This document shows positions 32,881 through 45,100 of a stretch of DNA of 64,000 bases, piece after piece. The notes under the pieces were generated by a model. The model was not told where the DNA came from and searched no databases. It was given only the letters and a program-made list of their open reading frames with translations. Position 1 is the first letter of the stretch. Every line of letters begins with the position of its first letter. Origin of the DNA: Theristus sp. LFF4_11 (Eukaryota > Nematoda > Chromadorea > Monhysterida > Xyalidae); contig JASANC010004845.1 of NCBI GenBank assembly GCA_030248135.1, positions 1 through 64,000 on the forward strand. Direction: 5' to 3'. The position numbers were made by a program, and so were the translations under genes.

Positions 32881-33198
32881 TTGTTCTGGTCAGCGATCAT
32901 TGTGTTCATTGATGATTTTCGATAAATTGCTTTCATCAGAAATCGGATATACGGTGTGGCTTCGGTCGGTGTGACTGACGAATGAATGGAATTTGAAATT
33001 TGCCTTGGGATTTTTGTGGATATGGCACGTATTGAGTGTATCACCATCAAGCTACACGTACACGTTGATAATGCGGTTACCATGGCAACTGCGGGGCGGT
33101 CGTGTGCAGCAGCTCAAGTCCAAATAAATACTGAGTGTTCGGAAAACCGCTTCTGATGTCATAAATCCTGCAAAAAAAACTAAAAAACGCCAATCTCA

Positions 33199-35684
33199 AT
33201 GTCCGAGTCCGACGATGAGTCCGTGATTGAACGCACCCTGAAGATCGTGGTCGTTGGCGATGGTGCCAGCGGCAAGACGTCAATGTGCGCACGATTCGCG
33301 CAGGTCCGCGGTTTTTTCAATGTTTCCGTACTGCACGGTTTTATCGGTGTTGCCAGCTGTTTTGCGGAATGAAAATTTAAGGTGAATGGTTTCTGCAGGA
33401 TCAGGTTAGGTGTCTATTACAATCGACGGACCAAGATTGGGTATTCGGCGGTTTGCTGTGCAGCACTGATAACTGTAGAACAGCACTAATGAAATTTATT
33501 CAAATTTTAACTTAAAAAAACTGATTTACGGGCTTATGTGCTAAACACGGCTGATTTGTACTGGCCGGCATTCCTGCAGTTCAACATTCTGCTCGTTGCG
33601 ACCGAATGATGAGTGTGCGTGTTTTTCAGGATACTTTTGGCAAGCAGTACAAACAGACGGTTGGTCTCGATTTCTTCAACAAAGTGCTCATGCTTCCTGG
33701 CAACGTCCAGGTGACCGTGCAGGTGTGCGTGTTCGGAGCCACATTGTGTTTTTTTAATGAAGTCTGAACACAATGGCGTTCGCTCAAACCGTTTTTCGTC
33801 AAAAAATGGTCATGCGTTCCCCAGATGTTTCGTTTCACCACCCAATTTATGTTGCAACGTCGAAAAATCCATTCCAGGTTTGGGATATCGGCGGGCAAAG
33901 TCTGGCGAGCCCAATGCTCGACAAATACGTCTACGGCGCGCATGGTACGTCGCGCTCCGCCTCGTTTTTGTCTTCGGGTTTCTTGATAGGGCAGTAAACG
34001 ACAAAAAAACGTTTTTTTTAAAGTCGGTAAGATCTTTTCTGATTGTTTTGTCTCAAACTGTACGCAGGTGCTCTGGTCGTTTACGACGTCACGAATGCGT
34101 CCAGCTTCGAAAACCTGGAGGACTGGGTTAAAATTGTGAAAAAGTTCACGCTTGAACAAGAAAAGGTTTGAAATTGCGATTGAAACCGTCGTGTGTAATG
34201 GGAGTCGGTTAAGATTTTCTTTTCACCGCCCTTCCAATTTGAGACGTAAGCAAACAATGCACACCACCACTGGTGCTTTTTTGGACTCAAAGACTTTCTT
34301 TTTTTGACCAATGTCACCCAGCACCCGTAAAGTATTGAACGTACAGTCAAGCTCTAAATGGTAGGGTGTCAGCTGATTGGTTGGTGATCTCACGTGAAGC
34401 GTGCTTTCTGTACAGGACATACATTGCACAGAATCCATGCATCACGTGATTGCCAACCAATCGGCTACAATTTAGAATTCGACTGTAGTTGTAAACATTG
34501 AGCCCGCCTTGCTGTTCAGGCGCCGCATTTCGGTTTGGTCGGCAACAAGACCGATTTAGAGCATCGGCGTGCGGTGCGCATTGAGCGGCATACGCGATTC
34601 GCTGACCAGCACGCCATGAGCAGCCATTACGTTTCTGCGAAAACGGGCGACTCCGTGAAACTCATGTTCAAGTAAAGGGGCATTCATGATGCAGTATTTA
34701 GTGACGCGTAGCTATGTTGAAAACATTAGTTAGGCGTCACTACATACTGCTCCATGAATACCGCTCAAGATGCTTTCGTTTTTTAAAAGTTTTTTTCTTG
34801 ATAAACAAACCACTCGCTCGTTAATAAACACAGTTAGGTGGTGCGGGTATAACTTCCTGTTTGTTGTTTTTTCTATTGTCAGAATACTCGTCAGCCAGAT
34901 GCTTGAGCAGCATTCATGACGCAGGATTCGGTGATGCGTGGACGTAACTTATAACATAAGATACGGGTCACCAAATCCTGCTTCATGAATGCCGCTTTAC
35001 GATATCCAAACAATTGTCTTGAGCAGCATTCATGACGCAAGATTCGGTGATGCGTGGACGTAACTTATAACATAAGATACGGGTCACCAAATCCTGCTTC
35101 ATGAATGCCGCTTTACGATATCCAAACAATTGTCGGAATGTTTATTTTGCGTTTTAGACAAGTGGTCGCTGAAATTCTCGGCATAAAACTTTCGAAAAAC
35201 GATATGGAACAAGAGATTCAAGTGATACAGGCTGAAATCGACGCCCCCACCGTTTCTACACACCGTGAGTGTCAAAATTCTCAGGTTGTTCTTCTGCATC
35301 GCCAAACATTTGCGGTTTATGAAAAAGGACACGTAAATTGAATAAACAAGCTCGTTTTAACAAGAATATTGATGTATAGCTGCTTTTTGAAAGATCAAAG
35401 GTTGATGTTGTGCTTCAACATCAACATCTGCGGTATTTTGTGTTCAGTTTCTACTTTCTACAAAAAGAATACTGCACCATAGAGAACAAAGAATACTTGA
35501 TGTGCAGGGCAGGTGGAAAGATAGAAAGAGGAAACAAACTCAATCGCACCATTCCATTTTTTGGACGTGTAATATTTTACTGACTGGAGATAAAAGCATT
35601 GCAGACTCATCTGCTAGCTCCACAGCAGCGATTCCCAGACGGGTGGACAGCTCGAAGAAAAGTTCCGTTTGCGTTGTTCAGTGA
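33199..35684 (+). CDS. RAB28: Small GTPase RAB28
   Basis: A Rab-family GTPase linked to cilia and membrane traffic. Seven exons: 33199-33303, 33630-33722, 33878-33944, 34068-34165, 34520-34671, 35158-35264 and 35605-35684, giving 233 residues (human about 220) with every phase matching. Nucleotide-binding blocks are GDGASGKTS (P-loop), DIGGQ (G3), GNKTDLEH (G4) and SAKTGDS (G5). Family-specific stretches are [14 protein letters not shown] [16 protein letters not shown] and [10 protein letters not shown]. The protein ends SSVCVVQ, a CAAX-type prenylation box as in vertebrate RAB28. The Gln after DIGG is kept, so GTP hydrolysis is expected. The start ATG is followed by SESDDES, as in the family. 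Intron 5 holds three MITE-C units. Confidence 0.96.
34337..34490. mobile_element. MITE-A copy
   Basis: TACAGTCAAGCTCTAAATGG to AATTTAGAATTCGACTGTA in RAB28 intron 4, ending about 30 bp before the exon at 34520. Confidence 0.7.
34675..34772. mobile_element. MITE-C copy
   Basis: Starts 4 bp after the RAB28 exon end at 34671. Arms are GCATTCATGATGCAGTATTT and ATACTGCTCCATGAATACC. Confidence 0.7.
34902..35133. repeat. 116-bp tandem duplication of a MITE-C copy
   Basis: Units 34902-35017 and 35018-35133 are nearly identical (one G-to-A difference seen early in the unit). Each contains a full MITE-C hairpin (GCATTCATGACGCA to TGCTTCATGAATGCCGC) plus TTTACGATATCC. The second unit ends 24 bp before the RAB28 exon at 35158. 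Confidence 0.85.
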
Positions 35685-36176
35685 AAATTTCGTGTGATGT
35701 TTTATTTCTTTTTTCAAATATTATAACACTATTATCGATCTCAGTCTTGCGTTCGTCGTACAGTTTGGAACCAATTTGATAAATTCAGCGCAATTATAAA
35801 CAGCAAAGTCGCCGAGTTTGAAACATTCTTCCAACTGCAACGATTTGTTTCAAATACTGAAAATAGCGCAAGAAGCAAAACATCATGCAATATGCATGCA
35901 CACTCGTGTGTGTCTGTCTGATGTGCTGTCAACGATATGTGTAAAGTGATCAAAAGAAGAAATTAAAGTGTTTAAATGAACAAGAAGAGAATTTGTATAG
36001 CGCCTGGACTGACACAGGTTGGCAAGTTCTAGTGTGTCTTATTGAATATTTATAAACAACCGAACACGCCGCAGTCATCAGCAACGTTTTGCTTCTGCTC
36101 CACTTGATGGTTACGTTTGCCAAATCACTGATGCCGAGACAGTTTTGTTGCCCGGAATCATCCGCATCAGTACGAT

Positions 36177-39100
36177 ATGCTACATATTACCTGGATAACA
36201 ACACCACTGTTCTGTGTGTTTCTTGTGGTATCCACGGTTGCTGATGACCCGTGCCGACGCTACAACGAATGTTTCGGGCGAACCGAACAACAGGACTTCT
36301 GTGCCGAGGCCACCAGCACCACTGATGAGCAGTGCGCGCAGCATGTGCGTTCCAATCAAAAATCACTTGCATTTTCAATGGACTGAAAGTTTTCCCACAG
36401 ATCATTTTCAAAGTCTTGTGTTCAACTTGCCACCGCTCGTGGCTCCGGTGGTAGCACGTTAGACTCGTTCTGTCTGTGCGCGTTCAGAGGGATCGAGCCC
36501 CGCCGACGGGGTGTATAGGCACTGAATGATAGAGACAAACTCAATAGGCATTCTAGTCGACGAGCGGTCTATACGCTTTTCCGGGTTAGCCCTGGCGCTA
36601 AAACATCAGCAAAACAATCGCCGTTCATTCGTTTTGTCTAACATAACAACAACGGTCTAAAATTGTTATTGTTAGAAAACTTGGTTTCTTTCATTGGTCG
36701 ACGCAGGAATGCCGTTCGCTGGACGTCTGTGTCGGACGGACGGAAGACGTGAACGTCTGCAAGCGGTTCGTGCCGTCGGCTGTTGCGCAACAGTGCGCCT
36801 CTGGAGGAGACACCGACTCGAGGGCAGGTAGTATGATCTTTTATTTTGGTCCCGCGACTCAATGCGCTCCTAGATACACAGGTAAACAGTTTCATGCATT
36901 GTGCAGGAATTCAAAACTGGCAAAGTGATCCGAGTCTTCTAAACAAAGCCGAGTCACTTAGGTGAATTTGAACTAGTTGCCGCATAAATATGGAAACTAG
37001 TTTCCTTGCTACGTCTGCACGCACACACATTCAGTCGCAGAATCTAGAAAAATTGATAATTAAGTTTATCAGATAATGGGCACAACACTGGCGGTCCAAC
37101 GATGGGTCAGCAGACCGCGGTTGCTGTCATGAAACAAGCGTGTTTTTTCGATTTCGCACATAGACTCCGGCGAGGAGCTCTCCGCCGACGAACGACGCAA
37201 ATTCGACCAGCTGGTCAGTCAGATCAACGGCACCTGGCGATCACAAAGCAGCACTGACGGCAACGACAGGGAGGAGCAGCTCGCGGTCGCGTCACGTGAT
37301 CCGCACGGCGTCTGGCCGAAACATCGCATTCCGTTTGAGTTCGAGCCGAAAACGGCGACAGCAATCGCATTCGTCCGGACACGCTTGGCGTTGGCGATCG
37401 CGATCATCGAGCGTGACACGTGCCTGCGGTTCGTGCCAGCCGACGGCGGCGACCGCTACCGACTGCTGCTGAAACTCGCGTTGGATGATGTGTGTGCGTG
37501 TTCGATCGTTCGTTTGTTGAACTGGAACAGCCGAAATCGTTTTTTTCTTTGCGTTTTCGTGTGTTCTTGGCTTTTGAGTCTGCGACTCAGTGCACGCGCC
37601 ATCACACATTGTTGCACGTGAGGCGGCAATTCAAAACTGGTGCAGCAGCGTCCCGTGGTGTCTTTGAGACACAACTGAGTGTGAGTCGGCTTCGGGGGGG
37701 GGGGGTTTGAATTGCCGCGTTAAGCCCGAAACTCATTAAGCACACCGTTCCACGTCTGCAAAAAGAAAAGATAGTGTGGTTCCGTGGGTGTTCGCGCACT
37801 TTTATATTCAAACTGGACGTTGAAAATCGCCAAAAAATCTGGTTCTGCAAAAACAAAAAGTGACCGGTTGAAACGATTACAAACTGTACACATTCATGCA
37901 GACGACACAGCCGCACTGCAGCGCTGCGATCGGCCGGCAGATCCCGAGTCGCCAGCCGCAAATCGTGCTGCTCGGCAGCGACTGCACGGACTCGCCGGCA
38001 CTGGTCGCACGCCAACTGATGCACGTCGCCGGCTTCTTCAACGAACACCAACGGCCGGACGCACGACGCCATCTGACCGTCAACTGGCAGAATATAAAAG
38101 CCAGTGCCGTTTTTTCACGTCAATTCGTTGTACAGCAGGGGTTTTTCAAAACGTCTTACGGGTTTTTTGACACCTAAACACAAAATTTTTTCAGGTATGC
38201 GGTAAAGTTTTTTTTCAGGTGTTGAAAGATAAAACTGCTCGTCAACAGCACTGAAAAGCAGGAAATAAATTTTAGAAATCGGTCCTATTTAGGGGACTCG
38301 GACCAATTGGCCAGTTTTGAATTCGCGCGTCAAGCGTGAAAGAGTACTGTTTGCAGCGCATCGGGACGAAAATAAAAGAGCATTCATGCTTTTTTTTATT
38401 TTTTGCACTTCAGGACGGCGAGGCGCATCGGTTCAAGCCGCTGCCGCTCAGTGACGTCACGTTGCTTAATTTGCCGTACGACCGTCGATCAATCATGCAT
38501 TACACGCCCAAGGTCACCCTCAGCATCCGCCTTGTTGCACTTGTACTGATCGCTGACTTAGCCTTTTTCCGTGCTGTGTGTTTTTCTGATTCAATTCAGA
38601 ATTCGTGTGCTTCATTTGATTTGCTGCTCAGGATTACCAGCGCTGTCCGAATTGTCCCACGTTCAAGCCGAAATCGAATAACGATGACCACGAAGAGTTC
38701 GGCAACAGCAAGCTCAGCAAGAATGACGTCAAGAAAGTCAACGTCGTTTATTGTAAAGGCGTCAACGGTGAGTGGTAGATCAAATCAAGTGGAGCTGTTG
38801 GTCGCGAGTGGACGCCACATATTCTCAGATGTATGACTGCAGTCGAACTCTAAATTATAGGGCGATCAGCTGATTGGCTGGTGATGCACGTGTGATGCAT
38901 GTTTTCTACGCAGAAGAACAAACTTCTCTCCCAATACAGTGCCTGCACAGAAAGCATGCATCACAAGTGATCAGCAACCAATCAGCTGATAGCCGATAAT
39001 TTAGAGTAATTTAGAGTTCGACCTAGCGTATAGTATGTCTCTTTAAACCTGTCACTTTTTTCGCAGAACACAAAACATGCAGAACTTATAGTAAAAAGAA

Positions 39101-42100
39101 GAACAACGGATGTGTCGGGTTTCTTGGTTGAAAGCATGCATATACCATTCATTTGTCGCTAAATAATGTTTTCTTGCAACTCCGATGCCGTTCATTCTTC
39201 CGTCGCGCGCTTTGTACTCTGCAAAAACAGCACTGACAGGTTTCAACAAACCTACCGTATTCTGCAGTGGACTGCGAGGTGACCGAGTGGGGCGCGTGGA
39301 GCGGCTGCGCGGATCCGTGCTCCGTTCACGTGGAGACGCGTGTGCGACAAATCAAACGCAACAAGGTGAATCGCGGCAGTCAATGTCCACCGGAGGTAAG
39401 CGAACACGGCTGCGTTGACAGTAACAAGGTGGAACAATGAACTTTGACATAAGGGATCCATAAGTGAAAAAAATCACAGTATGGCCGAATAAATAAGGCA
39501 GTCCTCAACCAAGGCGGCATCAGTCGCAGACTATAGGAGTTGTCCAATCAAGAATATGCCAAGATAATTCCCGATCGTGTGTGCAAGGGAGAAAGAATGA
39601 CCGGCATAAGCACGAAGAATCAATTAGTTTTGAGAAGACACGTCAAATTTGACACACAATTGGGTTTATTGCTGGACGTTTTTGTGCTTCCATTCAACAT
39701 TTACTGTACAGTCGAACTCTAAATTATAGGGAATCAGAATCAGCTGATTGGTTGGGATTACGGTGATGCTTTCTGTGCAGGCATTGCTGCGGGGGTAGAG
39801 TTTGGTTTGCACAGAAAGCAGGCCCACTGTAACGCCACCAATCAGCTGGATTTCCTACAATTTATAGTTCTCGCAGGTGGAGCGTCGGTCCTGCGAAGTG
39901 CACTGCACAACGCTGCCCACTGCTCGACCGACAACGATCCCACCGCGGACACCACCGCCCGTGGTGCGACCGCAAACGGCAAACTCGTGTGCTGACATAT
40001 CACGCCGGCAAGTGTCGCCCAGCTTTCATTGTGTGAATGAATGTTGTCAAGCTGAACGGTCGACTTGAATAGCAACATTTGCTCGCTTGGCAAACCTGTG
40101 TTCTCTTTTGCACTTGCCTGACAAGAAAAGTGTGTCAAATAAGCAACAACGACAACAACAACAACAACATTATCGTCGGTCACATTACACTCTGTCACTT
40201 TTTTGCCGAATGCGGAGCATTATGCGAAACTTTGAATTACAGTAGAACGAATGCATCCGGTTTGGTTGACAAGCATACACCCCATTAGTGGCTAAATACC
40301 GTATTACCACCATTAACCCCCCCCCCCACAAATAATCCCTCATGGGGGTTAATTGGAAACCTGTTTGAAACACATACCCAGCGAATTCAGTGGCTGAATG
40401 CAGTGACATTGGTGGTAATACGGTATGATTTCTTAAACCGCTTCGATCCCTGTTCTTTTCTTCTGTTGCGTGCTCGTACTCTTTAAACGTTACCGCTTTA
40501 AACAAACATACATTGTATCATAGGTATCCGTCGATCTTGGTGAAAGACGAGCAAGTTTGCGTGTTCTTAATCAACGAAACGCTGAATTGGATGGATGGAT
40601 ATGAACGGTGCAAACGCGACATTCGACATTCGCATGGAGCCACTGGCCGGCTGGCGTTCATCCAAACTCGCTCGAAACTTGACGTCGTTTCCGAGTTCCT
40701 GACCAAACAATACGATGGGGTTTCGTTTTGGATTATTATTTTTTTTTAAATTTTCGTAAAGTACGTTTGTTGAAACCTGTCACCTTATTCGCAGAATACA
40801 GGGCTTGCGAAAATTACAGCAAAGAAGAACGAATGTATAAGCGTTGGTTGAAATCGAGTAACCTTGTTTGTCTCCAAACCCGTTTTCTTGCAACTCCGAG
40901 TTACGTTCTCTCCTCTTCGTTCGGTGACCTCTGTGATTCGCAAAAAAGTGACTGGTTTAAACAAACACAGCGTACACACACACACAAACGGTTGCTGCCG
41001 CACATGAAAAAAAACCGCTGATTCAAATTACCCAACCTTCTAATCTGATCATTCAAATCACTCTTATTAATTTTTGATGTTCTGTACGAATACAACGCAG
41101 CTTTTCCAAATAAAATAAAATTAAAAGAAATAGAAATTGTTCATTGTAGGTTGAGTTTACTAAAACTCACTCCGATTGGCTGATTGGTCTTCGTCAAACG
41201 TCGACCTGCGTCGAGCCAGCTGGCGGGTGGAATTGGATAGAAAGCGACGGATCTATTTCGAAGTCGCCCAATCTGGAATTGCTCTGGAATGAAGGCGAAC
41301 CGAACGACTTATCAGAAGATTGTGGTGGATTGTATCGACTGGCGAATGGAACGTTTCTTTTGAACGATCGAAATTGTGGAAAGTCAGTGTACCAAGAATC
41401 CTTGGTGATACGTGTCTCCACTTTGTGCACTTCACCTCAACTGCTAACATTGAAACGTGTCCCCATTCGAAAAAACCAATGAACTCAATGAACGGAAGGA
41501 CAGCCACATCATATCGCTACAGTTAAACTCTAAATCATAGTCAATCAGCTGATTGGTTGGTGATCACGATGCATGCTTTTTTGTTCAGAACAAACCCCCC
41601 CCCCACAGCGCAATACCTGCACAGAAATGTTTCAGCAACCGTTACACTATTGGTACGCTGTGCGAGATCGAGCGAACGGACCAGAGCGCCGGTCAACTGC
41701 GGACGGCTGACGACGGCGGTCCTGAATGGACCGTAACGATACACGCGTGCATCAAGTACAACAACGACCGCGCCGTGATCACAAGCACGTTCGACGAGTG
41801 CAAGCGCTTGTGCGAACAGGAGACAGAGTTCCCGTGTAGGTCGGCCGAGTGGGGCACCGACAACGAGTGGTGTGCCCTCAGCCGTCTGGACAGCACCAGC
41901 GAGCTGTTCACGCAGCCGTGCTACTTCGATCCGACTGTGAAAGTGTACGCGGAGATAATCGCGCCGAAAGGTTGGTGGAACTTACAATTTCCGTCAGCAC
42001 TTATAAGTCAAACCAGGCGACGCAGTTTCCGTCCGTTTGCGACACTCACGCGAACAAATTGTAGGCAGTCAGCTGATTCCGGTTGGTGATCGTATTCACG

Positions 42101-45100
42101 TGATGCGTGCTTTCTGTGCAGTATAGGACAGACTCCACCTCCACAGCAATACCTGCACAGACACAGCATGCATCACGTAAATGTGATCACCTATAATGAT
42201 CGCCTATAATTTACAGTTCGACTGCATGTACAGTAGTAGAATGTAGCTTTTTCTGTTCTTTTCAAATAATTCAATTTTCATTGAATTCTCAATATCCGTT
42301 TCCGCTTTAAAATTATAAATTATAATTTTCAATTTAATTATAATTGCAATTTCATTATAAATTTCAACGAACACACACACACACACACACACACGCGACA
42401 CAGACGAGTGGACGTCGACACGTCTGGCGTGCATCGTCGGCAACGATCAGGAAATCAAACGGGCCACCAGCCTGGAGCACTGCAAACGGCTGTGCGGCGG
42501 TCTGACGCTCGGCTACGTGTGTCATTCGATAGAGTACAATAAGGCGACCAACCAATGTGCGCTCAGTGCGCTCACCGAATCACTGGTCGGACAAGGCGAC
42601 TTCCAAGCGCCGTGTGCGGAGGAGGCGCGGGATGCAGTGGAGTACGCAGAACGCTTGTTCGCAGGTTGTCGTGTCACCGCTCGTGTCGCCTGCGTGGCGC
42701 GTTAGCGTTAGCGTTAGCGTTAGCACTAGCGTTAGCGTTAGTGTTAGCGCTAGCATTAGCGTTAGCGTTAGCATTAGCATTAGCATTAGCGTTAGCGTTA
42801 GCGTTAGCATTAGCATTAGCTTTAGCGTTAGCGTTAGCATTAGCATTAGCGTTAGCGTTAGCGTTAGCTAGCGCGTTAGACTCTCATCTGTGCGCTCGGG
42901 GCATCAAGGCCCCCGCCGAAGCGTATACGTATAGGCACTTAATGACAGAGGAAACTCGATGGGCGCCCCACTCGACGGCGTTCTATGCGCTTTTCTGCGT
43001 TATCTCTCGCTAAAAACACATGCCTAGAATCACCGATCGCTCACCGTTCGTAGGTTGTCCATTCTGTAGGCGTCTGCTTGCCGGCTTATCTGGTCTGGAG
43101 CGTTGTTTTCGTATTTTGTGGTCCGTCAAAAAATTCTGTGACGGCAGTACAGTTTCCAGCGCTGTTTACCTTACGCGCGCATCATGTACATACGTGTGTA
43201 GGCTGTAACTACGTGGAAGAGTTCTGCGCGACGTTGACGAAGGAGAAGATGAGCGCTGATCGGCGGCGTTGTTGGATGGTGTTTTACGTTGATCAGGAGC
43301 AGGCGTTGACGCACGATGCAGGTCAGACGTTTTGCGCCGAAAAGGCACCCTCGTATCTGGTGGGACGCCTGGCCGTCGGCGACTCCGATGTCGCATACGC
43401 GGAGATCGACAAAGTGATCGGCAACAGTTACAGCGTGAGAAACGGACGTTGCATCTGCGGTCGAACTCTCTGAATGTTTGGCAATCAGGGTGATTTGTTG
43501 GTGATGCACGTGTGTGATACGCATGCGCATCCTGTGGAGGCGGACGCATCACACGTGATCACCTACCAACCAATCAGCTGATTGCCAATGATTTAGAGTT
43601 CAACTGTAGTTTCGTTGTTTTTTTCAAAATTGCGGTCGTCTCTGCAATAAGATAAGAGCCATCTCGCAGGAACAACTGCACCTCTTGTAGATCTATCTAG
43701 ATACAATATTTTTTATGTATATTATTAAGAGTAGATGACTTTCTGCCTTCTGCCTGGTGTCCGTCGCACTGACGAGCCAGGAGACACCGCGGTATGCGTC
43801 AACCTGGCGAAACCGCAAACAGCGAACTTCATGTATTTAAATATTTTTAAAAATCTCAAACTTTTTAAGTTCAAAATTTGTAAACGCCTTCTTCAGAAAG
43901 CGTATATGTGGATTGGCTTTCGACGGGATCCGTCCGGCGGTTGGTTCTGGCAGAACGAGCAACGAACGGCCATCGCGCCAGATTCGCCTCTCTGGAAAGA
44001 CGGCGAGCCGGGCGACAACAAGAACAATGGCTGCACCCAGGCGCAAGATTGCGCTTCGTTCTGGCTGAAGAACGGCGTTGTGAAGTTTGATGACGGGTAT
44101 TGCCACAAAGCGTTCCCGTCGATATGCGAAGTCACCGGACTTACCGGCATGTGGTTCTTGTTTCGCACTAAGATAATACTCGGAAAGAAAAACATGGTGT
44201 GCAGTGTAATTGTAGTTTAAAAAATACAAATGGAACAATTGACTAAGGAGGTCAAATTTACGGTTTTAGCAACGGAAATCGATTATCATTGTTCGGAACT
44301 GGCAGAAGAATCCGTTGTTCGTGACGGCATATGTTATGTTTTTGTGGCGGAAAAACACACGTTCGATGCGGCGAATAGAAATTGCGCCAAACTCAGTCAA
44401 TTCGGATCGGGACAGCTCGCAGTTCTTGTCGTCGAACGACTGTTCCATGCGGTGAAACGATTCATTGAGCTGACCGTTCGCCGCAAATTCCCAGTTGGTA
44501 ACATGAACAAATAATCGACGTTCAGGTTCTTCGATTTCAGTAAAGCAGTTTTTTTTTAATTTAAGATTTAAAAATCATTCAGTCGCACCAAGAATTGAGA
44601 AATATGTACGTTTTTTTAAATTCAATCTCTATTATTTTGTTGATTAGTTTTTCACCGTGAGCTTATTTCAGTTTTTCAAAATAATTTACAACTGATGATC
44701 AACAAATTGTCCGTTGCAGACGGGAGCTGAAGTGGTATTTTGGGTTGGCGCCAGTCAGACGTCAGTTGACGACGAGCCAGCCGGCAATTGGCGGTGGTTG
44801 AGTCAAGAGCCGGTTTCAGCGAACTATTGGCGCGATAATCCGCCAAACAATGGCGGCGCGGACTGCAGCGGCAGACGTGACCAGTGCGGCATGGCACTTT
44901 TGGACAAGGACACCAAAGAAATTATGAAGTTGACCAGTCGACCGTGCGACCAGAAGAAAGGCGTCGTTTGCGAGTTCTTTGAACGAGGTAAAAAAGACGT
45001 GACACGTGAAAGAGTTTTTACGTTCTGCGACTGAATGCGTTTCAGTGAAACGAAACCAGTTTCAATTCTTTTGTGGCAATTCATAATCGCTTAAATGACT

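Noticed and set aside
37784..38170. Alternative plus-strand frames over the astacin exon
   Set aside because: Shadow frames; the astacin reading is in phase with neighbours.
40079..40288. Separate signal-peptide exon for a lectin gene
   Set aside because: The frame opens with TTG, not ATG, and overlaps exon 8's end and a MITE-B; the joined model explains the data better.
42697..42876. Telomere-like repeat
   Set aside because: The hexamer is GCGTTA/GCATTA and it derives from the SINE's own sequence; flanks are SINE on both sides.
42555..43013. Long Ala/Leu and Ser/Val repeat frames
   Set aside because: They are translations of the GCGTTA hexamer expansion in the SINE, not a protein.
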